Notes: a model not told the origin generated them from the letters alone. 64,000 bases of DNA from Nitratireductor sp. GISD-1A_MAKvit (GCF_040819555.1 NZ_CP161920.1:1673001-1737000), one strand, 5' to 3'; counted from the stretch's first letter, positions 52,635 through 62,800 are shown. Translations and numbers: made by a program.

Positions 52635-54092
52635 TTGGAAGCGGAAGCACATGCCTTTCCATTGACGGAGGTCGCCTTTGTCCTCCTGGTGGCCATTGCG
52701 CTCGGGCTCGGCCTGATGCGCCTCAAACAGCCGCCACTGGTGGGGTTCATTCTGGCCGGCGTTCTCATGGGGCCAACCGGTTTTGGCCTGATCGGCAATT
52801 CCGAAAGTGTCACCGCGCTTGCCGAGATGGGCGTCTTGATGCTGCTCTTCTTCATTGGCATGGAGCTCTCGCTCAGAGCCTTCATCATGAGCCTCAGACC
52901 TGCTGTGCTCGTGGCCTTTGGGCAGCTTTCGGTGGCGCTGGCCATCGGTCTTTCGATCGCGTGGATGGCCGGGACAGGCGTGGCCGAAGGGATCATCTTC
53001 GGCTTCATCATCGGCATTTCCAGCACGGTCGTCGCCATGAAAATGCTCGACGACATGGATGAACTGCGCGGCGATGCAGGGCGCATCGCCATAGCGGTTC
53101 TCATCGCACAGGATATCGCCGTTGTGCCGATGCTCATCATCGTCTCCGCGCTGGGTGGCGCGGATACCAGCCTCGTTGCCATCGCTGCAAAAGTGGCACT
53201 GGCGGTCGGTTTTCTCGGCTGGCTCCTGTGGTGGCTTGGGCGGCGCGGCAAGCTGCGCGTACCCTTTGCCGATGCGATTGCCGACAATGTCGAAATCCTG
53301 GCGCTTGGCGCGCTGGGTGTCTGTTTCGGTGTGGCGGCTCTCTCGGGTTTTCTCGGTCTTTCGCCCGCCTATGGTGCTTTCGTTGCCGGCATTCTGGTGG
53401 GCAATTCCAACCTGCGCGCGCGCATCATTCCCGTGATCGAGCCGATCCAGAGCATCCTCGTCGTGATCTTCTTCCTGTCCATCGGTCTGTTGTTCGATTT
53501 GAGCTATATCTGGAACAATCTCTGGATGGTGCTGGGAGCCGCGCTCCTCGTCATCGCGGCCAAGACGCTGCTCAACGTTTTTCTGCTGCGTGCCACCGGG
53601 CATGACCGCAACACGGCGCTGATTGGCGGTCTTTCCATGGCGCAGATCGGCGAGTTTTCCTTCGTCCTGGCGGCGGCCGGCCTGTCGGCGGGCGCGCTGG
53701 GGCAGGACAGCTATCGTCTCGCGATCGCCGTCACCGCAATCTCGCTTCTGTTCTCGCCTGCCTGGATGTCGGTCATGCGCCGCATCGAAGATGTCGCAGC
53801 CAAGGGCTTTTCCTCCTATCGCGAGGCGCTTTCAGAAGCCTATGCCGATGAGATCGGGAATGTCGGTGAGGGGCTCTGGTGGGTGCGTGCCCGTTATCGC
53901 GCAGGCCGTATGATCCTGCGCAAATGGCGCGCCCGCCGTGCGCTTGAAAGGGCAACGAAGGCTGCTCGGAAGAAAGAGGAAAAGACGGAAAAGGAAGCCG
54001 CCGAGGCGACGGCCGCAGCCGAAATGGCGGAAGAAAAACCCCGGCGAGCTGGTGAAGAAGCGGCTGCCGGGGCGTCTGGAGCAAGAGCCTAA
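52635..54092 (+). CDS. Monovalent cation:proton antiporter (CPA2, KefB-like)
   Basis: 485 residues from the TTG at 52635, after AAGGGAAGGAAA. It has about 12 membrane helices with the CPA2 motifs PPLVGFILAGVLMGP, GMELSLRAFIMSL, GFIIGISSTVVAMKML and the core VLIAQDIAVVPMLI. FSFVLAAAGLSAG lies near the end of the membrane part. The C-terminal about 110 residues are cytoplasmic and charged, ending in an Ala/Glu/Lys coiled-coil-like tail instead of the usual TrkA-N domain. It should exchange K+ or Na+ for protons. It ends overlapping the converging lytic transglycosylase by 4 bases. Confidence 0.88.
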   Translation: MEAEAHAFPLTEVAFVLLVAIALGLGLMRLKQPPLVGFILAGVLMGPTGFGLIGNSESVTALAEMGVLMLLFFIGMELSLRAFIMSLRPAVLVAFGQLSVALAIGLSIAWMAGTGVAEGIIFGFIIGISSTVVAMKMLDDMDELRGDAGRIAIAVLIAQDIAVVPMLIIVSALGGADTSLVAIAAKVALAVGFLGWLLWWLGRRGKLRVPFADAIADNVEILALGALGVCFGVAALSGFLGLSPAYGAFVAGILVGNSNLRARIIPVIEPIQSILVVIFFLSIGLLFDLSYIWNNLWMVLGAALLVIAAKTLLNVFLLRATGHDRNTALIGGLSMAQIGEFSFVLAAAGLSAGALGQDSYRLAIAVTAISLLFSPAWMSVMRRIEDVAAKGFSSYREALSEAYADEIGNVGEGLWWVRARYRAGRMILRKWRARRALERATKAARKKEEKTEKEAAEATAAAEMAEEKPRRAGEEAAAGASGARA

Positions 54093-55267
54093 AGGTTGGA
54101 AAACAGCGTCGGTGTCGGCCATCCGTCGGCAGGCAGGCCAAGGCGCAGTTGTTCCTGGCGAACGGCCTCGCGCGTGCCGGCACCCAGTATGCCGTCGACC
54201 CCGCCCACATCATGACCCCGCTGTTCAAGCTTGCGCTGCAATTGCTTCATCGTTTCGGGCGCAAGCCCCTGCTCGGGAGATCGCACATCGAAACGCGGTG
54301 CGCCATCGAGACGCGTGGCCAGATGCGCGGCCGTGAGTGTGTAGATCAGAGATTTGTTCCATTCCAGATAGATGTCGTAATTGTCGTAGACCAGAAAAGC
54401 CGGGCCCTTGTGCCCCATCGGAAGCACCAGGCCTGTTGGCATCCTGTCGGAAGGTAGCGGGCTGCCATCACGACGTGTCACACCCATTGCCGCCCATTCC
54501 GAGCGTGGCAGCTTGTTGACACGGCCAGTTTTTTCCCACGCCATCTGGGCCGGAACACGAACTTCTTCCATCCAGGGTTCGCCGGGTTTCCAGTCCAGAG
54601 ACTGGAGGTTTTTTGCAGCCGTCAGAATGGCATCGGGCGAACTCCCCTTCAGATCCACCCTGCCATCGCCGTCCCCGTCCACACCCTTGGTTAGGTAGTC
54701 GGAAGGCAGCATTTGCATCTGGCCGATTTCTCCCGCCCAGGCACCGGTAACACTGGCAGGCACCCAGCCCTGATCGATGAGCCTTAGAAGGGCGATCAGC
54801 TGCGGGCGAAAGAGTTCTGGCCGTCGGCAGTCATGCGCCAGCGTGGTAAGGGCATTGAGCGTGGAAAAATCACCCTGCACGGCACCAAAATCCGTCTCCA
54901 GCGCCCAGAAGGATGCGATCACCGGGCCCGGAATACCAAACTCGTTTTCTGCCCTCTTGAACGTGCTTGAATATTTCTGGAGGTTGGCTGCACCGTTTTT
55001 CAGCCGGTAGCTGTTGATCATTCGATTGGCGAATTCAGCAAAGGTCTGGTTGAAGACACCCTGCGCGCGGTCCCGTTGCAGAACCTTCTTGTCGATACCG
55101 GCGCGGTCCAGCGCAGAAAGTCCGCCTTCGCCGATGCCAGCGGCCGCCGCTTCCCGCCGCACACCATCACGCCAGGCTTTGAAGTCGCCGCCGCACTTCT
55201 GCGCTGCGGCGGTTCCGGTTAGGCTCAGGGCAAATAGCACTCCGAGCGCGATGGATTTTCTGCGCAT
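54089..55267 (-). CDS. Lytic murein transglycosylase (MltB-like) with peptidoglycan-binding domain
   Basis: 392 residues with a signal peptide (IALGVLFALSLTGTAAAQ). The SLT_2 catalytic domain contains ASFWALETDFGAVQGDFSTLNALTTLAHDCRR with the catalytic Glu, and WAGEIGQMQMLPSDYLTKGVDGDGDGRVDL. The C-terminal about 60 residues (MKQLQRKLEQRGHDVGGVDGILGAGTREAVRQEQLRLGLPADG) are a PG_binding_1 domain. It cleaves the glycan strands of peptidoglycan in the periplasm. It is next to a GH25 muramidase-like gene encoded on the same strand, 43 bases upstream. Confidence 0.92.
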   Translation of the reverse strand: MRRKSIALGVLFALSLTGTAAAQKCGGDFKAWRDGVRREAAAAGIGEGGLSALDRAGIDKKVLQRDRAQGVFNQTFAEFANRMINSYRLKNGAANLQKYSSTFKRAENEFGIPGPVIASFWALETDFGAVQGDFSTLNALTTLAHDCRRPELFRPQLIALLRLIDQGWVPASVTGAWAGEIGQMQMLPSDYLTKGVDGDGDGRVDLKGSSPDAILTAAKNLQSLDWKPGEPWMEEVRVPAQMAWEKTGRVNKLPRSEWAAMGVTRRDGSPLPSDRMPTGLVLPMGHKGPAFLVYDNYDIYLEWNKSLIYTLTAAHLATRLDGAPRFDVRSPEQGLAPETMKQLQRKLEQRGHDVGGVDGILGAGTREAVRQEQLRLGLPADGWPTPTLFSNL

Positions 55268-55310
55268 GTGTCAGCTCCTTGTTTGGAGGGCGAAAAGGTC
55301 TGTTCGGTGA

Positions 55311-56114
55311 TCAGCTGGCATTGGCCCTGAGCCAGTTTTGCCAGGCCCTGTTGTTTCCGTTGAACACGTTGATGTCGGCCTTTCCCTCGATCCCCGGGAT
55401 CACTCCCGTGCCCGTATATTGCCAGAAGACCCATGGATGGTTCGAATATTTGTCATCAGGATGGCCGGCCACCGAGCGCAGCCAGAAGGGATAGCCCTTG
55501 AAGCTGCTCAGATTATTGTCATCGAAGAAGTCGATCGAGGTGTAGATGATGGGCCGCTTGCCATAATGCTGCTCTACCGCGTTGAGAAAAATCCGCATCT
55601 GTTCGCGCACTTTTTCAGCCGGCGGGCGAAGGGTGCAGGTGGGCGAAAAGGGTGTCCACTCCATGTCCAGAACGGGCGGTAGCGCGGAAGGATCCCGGGG
55701 TACATTCTTGATGAACCAGCGCGCCTGTTCGATGGCCGGGCGGCAGTGATAGAAGAAATGATAGGCTCCACGCGGAACACCCGCGGCCTTTGCTGCGCGC
55801 CAGTTGCGCGCAAAATACTCGTCCACCATGTCACCGCCTTCGGTGGCCTTGATGAAAGCGAAGGAGATATTGTTGCTGGCAACTTTCTTCCAGTCGATAT
55901 CGGCCTGATATTTGGCCACATCCGTCCCGTGCACCGCATAATGCCAGGGTGCACCGCCTTCCCATTCGTGCGGATCGGAGTCGGCGAAGCGCACCACCCG
56001 GCCACTGTTTGTCGCGGCAGGCTGCACCGTAGGAGCAACGTCGGAAAAATCGTAGTTGACGGTTGAGCAGCCGGCGAGCAAGGCGAATAGACTGGCGATC
56101 ATCAATCGACGCAT
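55311..56114 (-). CDS. GH25 muramidase-like lipoprotein
   Basis: 267 residues with a lipobox (LFALLAGCST), so probably anchored to a membrane. HGTDVAKYQADIDWKKVASNNISFAFIKATEGGDMVDEYFARNWRAAKAAGVPRGAYHFFYHC is the GH25 N-terminal barrel. The catalytic DxE pair is in LPPVLDMEWTPF, and PWVFWQYTGTGVIPGIEGKADINVFNG is the family C-terminus. GH25 enzymes are N-acetylmuramidases, best known from phages and Gram-positives. It is in the same orientation as the MltB-like gene, with 43 bases between. Confidence 0.9.
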   Translation of the reverse strand: MRRLMIASLFALLAGCSTVNYDFSDVAPTVQPAATNSGRVVRFADSDPHEWEGGAPWHYAVHGTDVAKYQADIDWKKVASNNISFAFIKATEGGDMVDEYFARNWRAAKAAGVPRGAYHFFYHCRPAIEQARWFIKNVPRDPSALPPVLDMEWTPFSPTCTLRPPAEKVREQMRIFLNAVEQHYGKRPIIYTSIDFFDDNNLSSFKGYPFWLRSVAGHPDDKYSNHPWVFWQYTGTGVIPGIEGKADINVFNGNNRAWQNWLRANAS

Positions 56115-56243
56115 GATGAGCTGGGCTCCTCAGGGTGCGAATCATATGAGTGAGGCATTGTCAGTAGAAATAGGCGAACTTGTCGGCCCAGTCACCACGG
56201 GATGAGCCGTGCGGCCGTTACGAGTGAGAGGGAGCAGGTCAGA

Positions 56244-57644
56244 ATGCGCACCGGTTTCAGGCTCTTATTATTATCGTTTTCGCTTATACTTATCGCGGCC
56301 ACCGCTGGAGCAGCGTTCTGGCTTTACGTCGCACCACCAGCCCTCACTCGTGTCGGCTCCAACTACGCGGCCAAGATCATCTGTTCCAATGTGTTTGTCG
56401 CCGGGCGCGACGCACAGACGGTACTTGAGCGTGATGTGCAGGCCCCCGGACATCCGCTTCTGAAACTCATGCGCTTCCGTGTGGATCCGACCGACGCAAC
56501 CGTCCACACCGGCCTCTTCGGTGTCTTTGGCAACGGGCTTGCCGTCTATCGGGGGACGACCGGCTGCGCCGTAGTGCCCGATGGTGATGTGAAAGCTGCG
56601 CTCGGCATCCGTTTTCAGGGAGTTGAACCCGCTCCAAGGAGCATGGATTTGTGGCCGGATGGGGTTAGGATCGACGTTGACAACTATCCCTTGGTGGCCG
56701 AGTTGCTCGATGATCCCGCCCTCACCGGCCCTGGCATGCGCGCCGTTGTCGTCGTGCGGGATGGCCGCATCATCGGGGAACGCTTCGGAGAGGATGTGGC
56801 TCACTACGACCAGCCCCTTATCGGCTGGTCGCTGACCAAGACCGTCACTGCAGCTCTCATTGGTACCCGGGTCAAGGCTGGCCGATTATCCGTCGAAGAC
56901 AGCAACCTCTTCCCCGAATGGGCGAATGATGAACGCTCCAGGATCACCGTCGCCGATCTTCTTGGAATGGAGAGTGGTCTCTACTTCAACGAGGATTACG
57001 GCGATGTGAGCGATGTCACGCGCATGCTCTATCTGGAGACGGACATGCCGGCGTTTGTAGCCGGGCAGCCGCTGGAAGCGCCCAGGGGCGAGGTTTTCAA
57101 CTATTCGAGTGGCACCAGCGTCCTCCTGTCGCGTGTGTGGCAGGACACGTTCAAGGCGCCGCAGGATGCGCTGGTCTGGCCCTATGACGCCCTGTTCGGT
57201 CCGCTAGGCATGGATAGCGCGGTCTTCGAAACAGATACGCGCGGCACCTATGTCGGTTCCTCTAACCTCTATGCGTCTGCGCGCGACTGGGCGAAGTTCG
57301 GTCAGCTTCTCCTTCAGGACGGGGTGTGGAAGGATGAACGCATTCTGCCGGAAGGGTGGGTGCGGTGGATGCGTACCCCTACAAAAGCTTCCGGAGGTGA
57401 GTATGGCCGTCATGTCTGGTTGCACGGCCCCCGCGCCAACACGCCGCGCGGCGTTCCGGAAGACGAGGGGTTCGACCTGCCAGCCGATGCATTCTGGATG
57501 CTCGGTCATGACGGTCAGACCATCACGGTCATCCCGTCTTTGCGCATGGTGGTGGTGCGCATGGGCCTCACGCCCTCGCGCCTCGGCTACAAGCCGCAGG
57601 CGCTGATCGAGGCTCTGGCGAAATTACCGGGGAAGATGGAATAG
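56244..57644 (+). CDS. Beta-lactamase-family serine hydrolase, membrane-anchored
   Basis: 466 residues from the ATG at 56244, which follows GGGAGCAGG; an in-frame start at 56202 is less likely. An N-terminal membrane anchor (LLLLSFSLILIAATAGAAFWLY) leads to the penicillin-binding fold: the SxxK motif is in IGWSLTKTVTAALIG, the second element in VFNYSSGTSVLLSRVW, and the third near WMLGHDGQTITVIPSL. The family covers class C-like esterases, amidases and D-aminopeptidases; a true beta-lactamase is not implied. The active side is probably periplasmic. Confidence 0.85.
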   Translation: MRTGFRLLLLSFSLILIAATAGAAFWLYVAPPALTRVGSNYAAKIICSNVFVAGRDAQTVLERDVQAPGHPLLKLMRFRVDPTDATVHTGLFGVFGNGLAVYRGTTGCAVVPDGDVKAALGIRFQGVEPAPRSMDLWPDGVRIDVDNYPLVAELLDDPALTGPGMRAVVVVRDGRIIGERFGEDVAHYDQPLIGWSLTKTVTAALIGTRVKAGRLSVEDSNLFPEWANDERSRITVADLLGMESGLYFNEDYGDVSDVTRMLYLETDMPAFVAGQPLEAPRGEVFNYSSGTSVLLSRVWQDTFKAPQDALVWPYDALFGPLGMDSAVFETDTRGTYVGSSNLYASARDWAKFGQLLLQDGVWKDERILPEGWVRWMRTPTKASGGEYGRHVWLHGPRANTPRGVPEDEGFDLPADAFWMLGHDGQTITVIPSLRMVVVRMGLTPSRLGYKPQALIEALAKLPGKME

Positions 57645-57650
57645 GGTGGA

Positions 57651-57780
57651 GTGGTGCGTGGTTCGACAAGCTCACCATCAGGGACGTGGAGCTTCGCGGT
57701 GAAGATCGGTTCCCCCCCTTGCTCACGAGTCGCACAGCCAATCACCTCCCTCATGGTGAGCTTGTCGAACCACGCACCAC
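57651..57780. repeat. Long inverted repeat (MITE-like), 34-base arms
   Basis: The left arm 57651-57684 (GTGGTGCGTGGTTCGACAAG...) and the right arm 57747-57780 are complementary over 34 bases with one mismatch, around a 62-base centre. It fills the gap between two converging genes. The core GGTTCGACAAGCTCACCAT is, as I recall, a sequence found repeated in alphaproteobacterial genomes. It could terminate both transcripts. Confidence 0.8.
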
Positions 57781-57781
57781 G

Positions 57782-58459
57782 TTACTGCAACAGTATCTCG
57801 TCTGCTGCGGGCAGTTCCACAATCGCCTGCACGGCGTAACCGCGAAAAGACGAATCGAAACGCAGGCTTGCGCCCCGTTTCTCGCATTCCGATTCCAGCG
57901 CTTCACGCAGTGAATCACGCGGCGTCACGTGGAAGGCCGCAAGCCAGCGCCGCAGTCCTGCGCGAAACCAGCCCGGCAGCCGCTCCTGCCGGCCGAAATC
58001 CACAATGTGCAGCGAGCCGCCGGGCGCGACGCAGTCGAGCCCGGCTGCAATGGTCTCGCGCCATGGCGGGATCATCGACAGCGAATAGGAGATGAAAACC
58101 CGCTCGAAGCGGGCCTGTCCGAACAACGCCTCGGCATCGAAGGACGATGCATCGCCTTTGGCCAGTCGGGCATCGATCCCCTCGCGCTCCATGCGCCGCC
58201 GTGCCGTGGCAAGCATCGCCTGCGAGATGTCGAGGCCGAAGAGCCGTGCTTTCCGATAATGTTGCGAAACAAGCGCCAGGTTGCGCCCGGTGCCGCAGCC
58301 GAGTTCCAGCACCGCGCCGCCTTCCGGCACCTTGAGATCGCGGATGAGGCTGTCGCGCCCAAGCAGATAATATTTGCGCGTCAAATCGTAGATATGGCGC
58401 TGGCGGCGATAGACGCCGTCCATCAGGCCTGCATGCGCGGCAGTCTGCGGCATGACCAT
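57782..58459 (-). CDS. btaB: BtaB-like methyltransferase (betaine lipid synthesis)
   Basis: 225 residues. The class I methyltransferase fold is clear: RQRHIYDLTRKYYLLGRDSLIRDL, then AVLELGCGTGRNLAL (motif I), FGLDISQAMLATARRRM and GGSLHIVDFGRQERLPGWFRAGLRRWLAAFHVTPR. It is 2 bases downstream of btaA, in the same orientation. In that context it adds three methyl groups from SAM to diacylglyceryl-homoserine, giving the phosphorus-free membrane lipid DGTS. Confidence 0.88.
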   Translation of the reverse strand: MVMPQTAAHAGLMDGVYRRQRHIYDLTRKYYLLGRDSLIRDLKVPEGGAVLELGCGTGRNLALVSQHYRKARLFGLDISQAMLATARRRMEREGIDARLAKGDASSFDAEALFGQARFERVFISYSLSMIPPWRETIAAGLDCVAPGGSLHIVDFGRQERLPGWFRAGLRRWLAAFHVTPRDSLREALESECEKRGASLRFDSSFRGYAVQAIVELPAADEILLQ

Positions 58460-58461
58460 AC

Positions 58462-59706
58462 TCAGCCGGCTTTAACGTAAAGGTGGAACCCGCCATAGAT
58501 TGCCGAGCGGTCATTGGCCAGGAGCTCACGCGAGCGGACCTTCTCATAGCGCCAGTGGTTCAGGATATTGTCGTTCACGCGGCCCGGCAAAAGGCTCGGC
58601 GCTGCGGCGGTGCGGAAGATGACGCGCGCGCCAGGTGCTGCCGTGCGGGTGATCTCGCTCCACAGCGCGTTGAGCTGATCGTCGTTCATCCAGTCCTGCG
58701 CGTCGAGCAGAACGTAGCGGTCCACGCTCTGTGCCGGCTTTTTGCCGAGCACATCCATCAGGTTCGCGTGGTGCACCGTCACATTGTCCACCGCAGCGCG
58801 GATCGTTTCGAAGTTCCTGCGCTCCAGATAGGCGGGCAGGGTTGCCTCGCCCTGCGCGGGATAATGGCGGGCGAAGGCCTGCCAGGCGAAATAGTTTTCC
58901 TTGAGCGGAAAATGGCAGGCGAGCTTTTCCAAACGGCTCGACAGCACGTCCGCCATGGTGCCGTCACCCGCCGTGATGAGCGAGTCATACTGTGCTGGCG
59001 GGATCCCGAGACCAAACAGCGATGCCTTGCGCGAGGTGGCCCAGCGCACAAGCGCACGGTCGAACAGCGGGCGTAACTGCTCGTCAAAGAAGATGCGCTG
59101 ATCGCGGAGCGAGCGCGACTTCATGATGTCGGCCGGGTTCACGCCATAGAACTTTGCGACGGTGTGACCGGCGGCGATGAAGAAGCCGAGCAGGCCCTTG
59201 CGGTAGAAATTGCGCGTGAAGGCGTTGATGCGCGGGCGGCCAAGCGGCCCGCGCTTTTCCCAGTGTCGCCGGGACTGGGCATCCAGCGCTGGCGCAATGA
59301 AGCGGCGATAGGCTTCGCTGTTGGAGCGCTGGTTGGTCGCGCCGAAAAAACGCAGCAGATCGCCATGAGCAGGCAGTGTCTTGAACGCAGTGAGCTTCAA
59401 CCGGTTGAGCGCCACATGGGCGGCGTTCAGGTCCACGGCGTCGATCTTCGCCGGCTGGCGGGTGAGATAGGCCAGCACATTGCAGCCGCCCGACGCGATG
59501 GTGACGATGCGATGGCTCTCATCGAGTTCCATCGCCGCGATGTCCACATCGGGGTCTTCCCAGATCTGCGGGTAGACGAGGCCCGAGAAAAGGAGGGCGA
59601 AGAGGCGTTCGGAAAGGCCTGCGCGCGTGGTGGCCCTGTTCTGATAGACCGCCTTGCCGAGATGGCGGCGGGTGGAAAGGCCGGTGCCGGCTGAAAGATC
59701 TGTCAT
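58462..59706 (-). CDS. btaA: SAM:diacylglycerol 3-amino-3-carboxypropyl transferase BtaA
   Basis: 414 residues with the DUF3419/BtaA pattern: FSGLVYPQIWEDPDVDIAAMEL, ASGGCNVLAYLTRQPAKIDAVDLNAAHVALNRLKL (SAM site) and YVLLDAQDWMNDDQLNALWSEI. It is soluble and transfers the 3-amino-3-carboxypropyl group of SAM to diacylglycerol. With BtaB it makes betaine lipids that replace phospholipids when phosphate is scarce. A weak PHO-box-like arrangement lies upstream at 59751. Confidence 0.92.
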   Translation of the reverse strand: MTDLSAGTGLSTRRHLGKAVYQNRATTRAGLSERLFALLFSGLVYPQIWEDPDVDIAAMELDESHRIVTIASGGCNVLAYLTRQPAKIDAVDLNAAHVALNRLKLTAFKTLPAHGDLLRFFGATNQRSNSEAYRRFIAPALDAQSRRHWEKRGPLGRPRINAFTRNFYRKGLLGFFIAAGHTVAKFYGVNPADIMKSRSLRDQRIFFDEQLRPLFDRALVRWATSRKASLFGLGIPPAQYDSLITAGDGTMADVLSSRLEKLACHFPLKENYFAWQAFARHYPAQGEATLPAYLERRNFETIRAAVDNVTVHHANLMDVLGKKPAQSVDRYVLLDAQDWMNDDQLNALWSEITRTAAPGARVIFRTAAAPSLLPGRVNDNILNHWRYEKVRSRELLANDRSAIYGGFHLYVKAG

Positions 59707-59750
59707 GGGTCTCTTCCCTCAATCTTTTGTTGAGGGGCTACTGCGCTTCC

Positions 59751-59789
59751 ATGACAGGCGCGTGAACGCTGAATGACCGAGTGTGACGG
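59751..59789 (-). promoter_or_regulatory. Possible PHO-box-like repeats upstream of btaA
   Basis: On the minus strand CTGTCAT (59757-59751) and CGGTCAT (59779-59773) start 22 bases apart, with CCGTCAC (59789-59783) 10 bases beyond. The rhizobial PHO box is built from CTGTCAT-like repeats 11 bases apart, and btaAB genes are often phosphate-regulated. The middle repeat of a regular array is missing, so this is weak. Confidence 0.3.
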
Positions 59790-59799
59790 GGCTGTTAAA

Positions 59800-59819
59800 G
59801 GCGGGGAATATTCCCCGCC
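59800..59819 (-). terminator. 20-base perfect palindrome after the oxoprolinase gene
   Basis: GGCGGGGAAT followed directly by ATTCCCCGCC. On the minus strand it follows the oxoprolinase stop by 16 bases and is followed by TTTAA, so it is probably that gene's terminator. There is almost no loop, so an operator is the alternative. Confidence 0.5.
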
Positions 59820-59835
59820 CGCAGTGCCGAGCGCT

Positions 59836-62800
59836 CTACGCCCTGCCGAACCCACCGGCGGTGGGCGTGGTGACGATCACCGCTTCACCGGCCTCGATCA
59901 CCGTCTGGTCGCAGCCCTTGAGCGTTTCGACAAGACCGTCCTTGCGGCGCACCTCGGTCTTGCCCATTTCGCCGTTTCCGCCGCCCTCCACGCCGCGTGG
60001 CGGCAGGGTGCGGTGGGAAGAGAGAATGGCGCATTCCATGGTTTCGAGGAAGCGGATGGTGCGGCGCGTGCCGTCGCCAGCATTCCACTTGCCCTTGCCG
60101 CCGGAACCCTCGCGGATGTGGAAGTCCTCAAGCAGAACCGGGAAACGCAGTTCGAGGATTTCAGGGTCCGTCAGGCGTGAATTGGTCATGTGGACATGAA
60201 CGCCCGACGCACCGTCAAAACCGCGCCCGTCATTCATGTGGCCAGCCGGCGAGCCGGAGCAGATGGTCTCATAATACTGATACGCGTCGTTGCCGAAGGT
60301 CAGGTTGTTCATCGTGCCCTGGCTGTTGGCGATCGCCTTCATAGCGCCGAACAGCGCGTTGGTGACGTGCTGGGACGTCTCCACATTGCCGGCCACCACT
60401 GCCGCCGGATAGGAGGGGCGCAGCATGCAGCCTTCGGGGATCACGATGTTGATTGGCCGCAGGCAGCCCGCATTCATCGGGATCTGTCCTTCCACCATGA
60501 CGCGGAAGGCATAGAGCACGGCAGCACGGGTCACCGGTTCGGGCGCGTTGAAATTGTTCTTCTGAACGTTTGACGTGCCGGTGAAGTCGACGGTCGCCTC
60601 GCGCTTCTCGCGGTCGACGGTGATCTTCACCTTGATCACCTGGCCCGTGTCGGTCGGATATTCATATTCCGATGCGTCCGGCAGGCGTTCGAGCACGCGG
60701 CGCACGGCTTCCGCCGCATTGTCCTGCACATGGCCCATATAGGCCTGCACCACGTCCAGACCGAACTGGTCGATCATCTTGCGCAGTTCCGCCACGCCCT
60801 TTTCGTTGGCGGCAATCTGCGCCTTCAGATCGGCGATGTTCTGGTGCGGGTTGCGTGCGGGGTAGGGGTGGTCGGTCAGAAGCGTGTGCAGTTCCTCTTC
60901 GCGGAACCTGCCGCCTTCGACGAGGCAGAAATTGTCGAACAGCACGCCTTCCTCATCCACCGTGGTCGCCAGCGGTGTCATGGAGCCGGGTGCTGTGCCG
61001 CCGACATCGGCATGGTGGCCGCGCGAGGCGGTGTAGAACAGAATGTTCTCGCCGTGATCGTCAAACACGGGCGTGACGACCGTGATGTCGGGCAGATGCG
61101 TGCCGCCATTGTAAGGCGCGTTCAGCGCGAACACGTCGCCGGGGCGGATATTGCCCTTGTTCAGGCGGATGACGGTTCCCACCGAGCGGTCCATGGAGCC
61201 CAGATGCACCGGCATGTGCGGGGCGTTTGCCACCAGCGCGCCGTTCTGGTCGAAAACCGCGCAGGAGAAGTCGAGCCGCTCCTTGATGTTCACCGAATAG
61301 GCGGTGTTCTGCAGCGTCACGCCCATCTGCTCGGCGATCGACATGAACAGATTGTTGAAGACCTCCAGCATTACCGGATCGGCCTCGGTGCCGAGGGCTG
61401 CCATGCGGGCCTTCTTTTCCACGCGCCGCATCAGGATGTGGTCGAGCGCGGTGATCTCGGCCTGCCAGCCGGGCTCCACGACAACCGTCTGGTTGGCCTC
61501 GATGATGAGGGCAGGGCCGTTGATTTTCGCACCGCGCGAAAGCGTTTCGCGCCGGTAGATGCCGGCATCGTGCCATGCACCGTCACAGAAGATCGCGCGC
61601 TTTTCGCCGGGGGCGGGCATGGCGTCGCTGGTTGCCTGCTCCTGCTCAACGGGGCGGCCATCCCCGGCGTCAAGTCCCTCGACGCTGACGGCTTCCACCA
61701 CCATCGGCTTGTCGTCATAAACGAAGCCGAACTGCGCCTTGTGCGCTGCCTCGAAGGCGGCCCCTGGCGGCCTCAAGCGATCCGTCAAAGGCAATGGGCA
61801 GTGTCGTGTCGGTGCCCTCATAGCGGATTTCGAGCTTGGTGGCCCAGGCGATCTTGTCGCCGGTAATGCCCTGATCGGCAAGCTCTTCGCGCACCTCTTC
61901 GCGCAGCGAGCCCGAAAGCGCTTCGATGGCGTCCAGCGAGCTTTCCGAAAAGGCTTTCATCAGCGCCTGCTGGCGCGAGGCGAACACGGTCGCAAGCCCG
62001 ATGCCATAGGCCGACAGCAGGCCCGACATGGGATGGATGAGCACCGCTTCCATGCCAAGCGCGTCGGCTACGAGGCAGGCATGCTGGCCGCCCGCGCCGC
62101 CGAAGCAGTTGAGGAGATAGCCCGTCACGTCATAGCCGCGCTGCACGGAAATCTTCTTCACCGCATTGGCCATGTTTTCCACGGCAATGGTGACAAAACC
62201 TTCAGCCACCGCCTCGGGTGGGCGTCCGTCGCCGAGCTTTTCAGCCAGCTCGGTGAAACGCGCGCGCACGGCGTCCACGTCGAGTGGCTCGTTCTGCGCG
62301 GGGCCGAAAATGGCGGGGAAGAAGTCGGGCTGCAATTTGCCCAGCATCACGTTTGCGTCGGTCACGGCCAGCGGCCCGCCACGACGATAGCAGGCGGGGC
62401 CGGGGTTTGCGCCGGCCGAATCCGGACCGACCTTCAGCCGGTTGTCCTCAAAATGCAGCACCGAGCCGCCACCGGCGGCCACGGTGTGAATGCGCATCAT
62501 CGGCGCGCGAATGCGCACGCCTGCCACTTCCGTGTCGAAGGCGCGTTCATATTCTCCATCATAATGGGCGACATCCGTAGAGGTACCGCCCATGTCGAAG
62601 CCGATCACCTTGTCGAAGCCGGCAAGCCGCGCGGTCTCCACCATGCCGACCACGCCGCCGGCGGGGCCGGAAAGAATCGCGTCCTTGCCCTGGAATTTGT
62701 CGGCTGCCGTCAGGCCGCCCGACGACATCATGAATTTGAGTCCCGGGCCTTCGCCGTTCTCGTCGACGCCCAGTTCGGCGGCCACGCGGCTCACATAGCG

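Noticed and set aside
56244..57644. True beta-lactamase (antibiotic resistance)
   Set aside because: Only the general SxxK fold is seen. Length, membrane anchor and poor match of the third motif suit an esterase/peptidase-type member.
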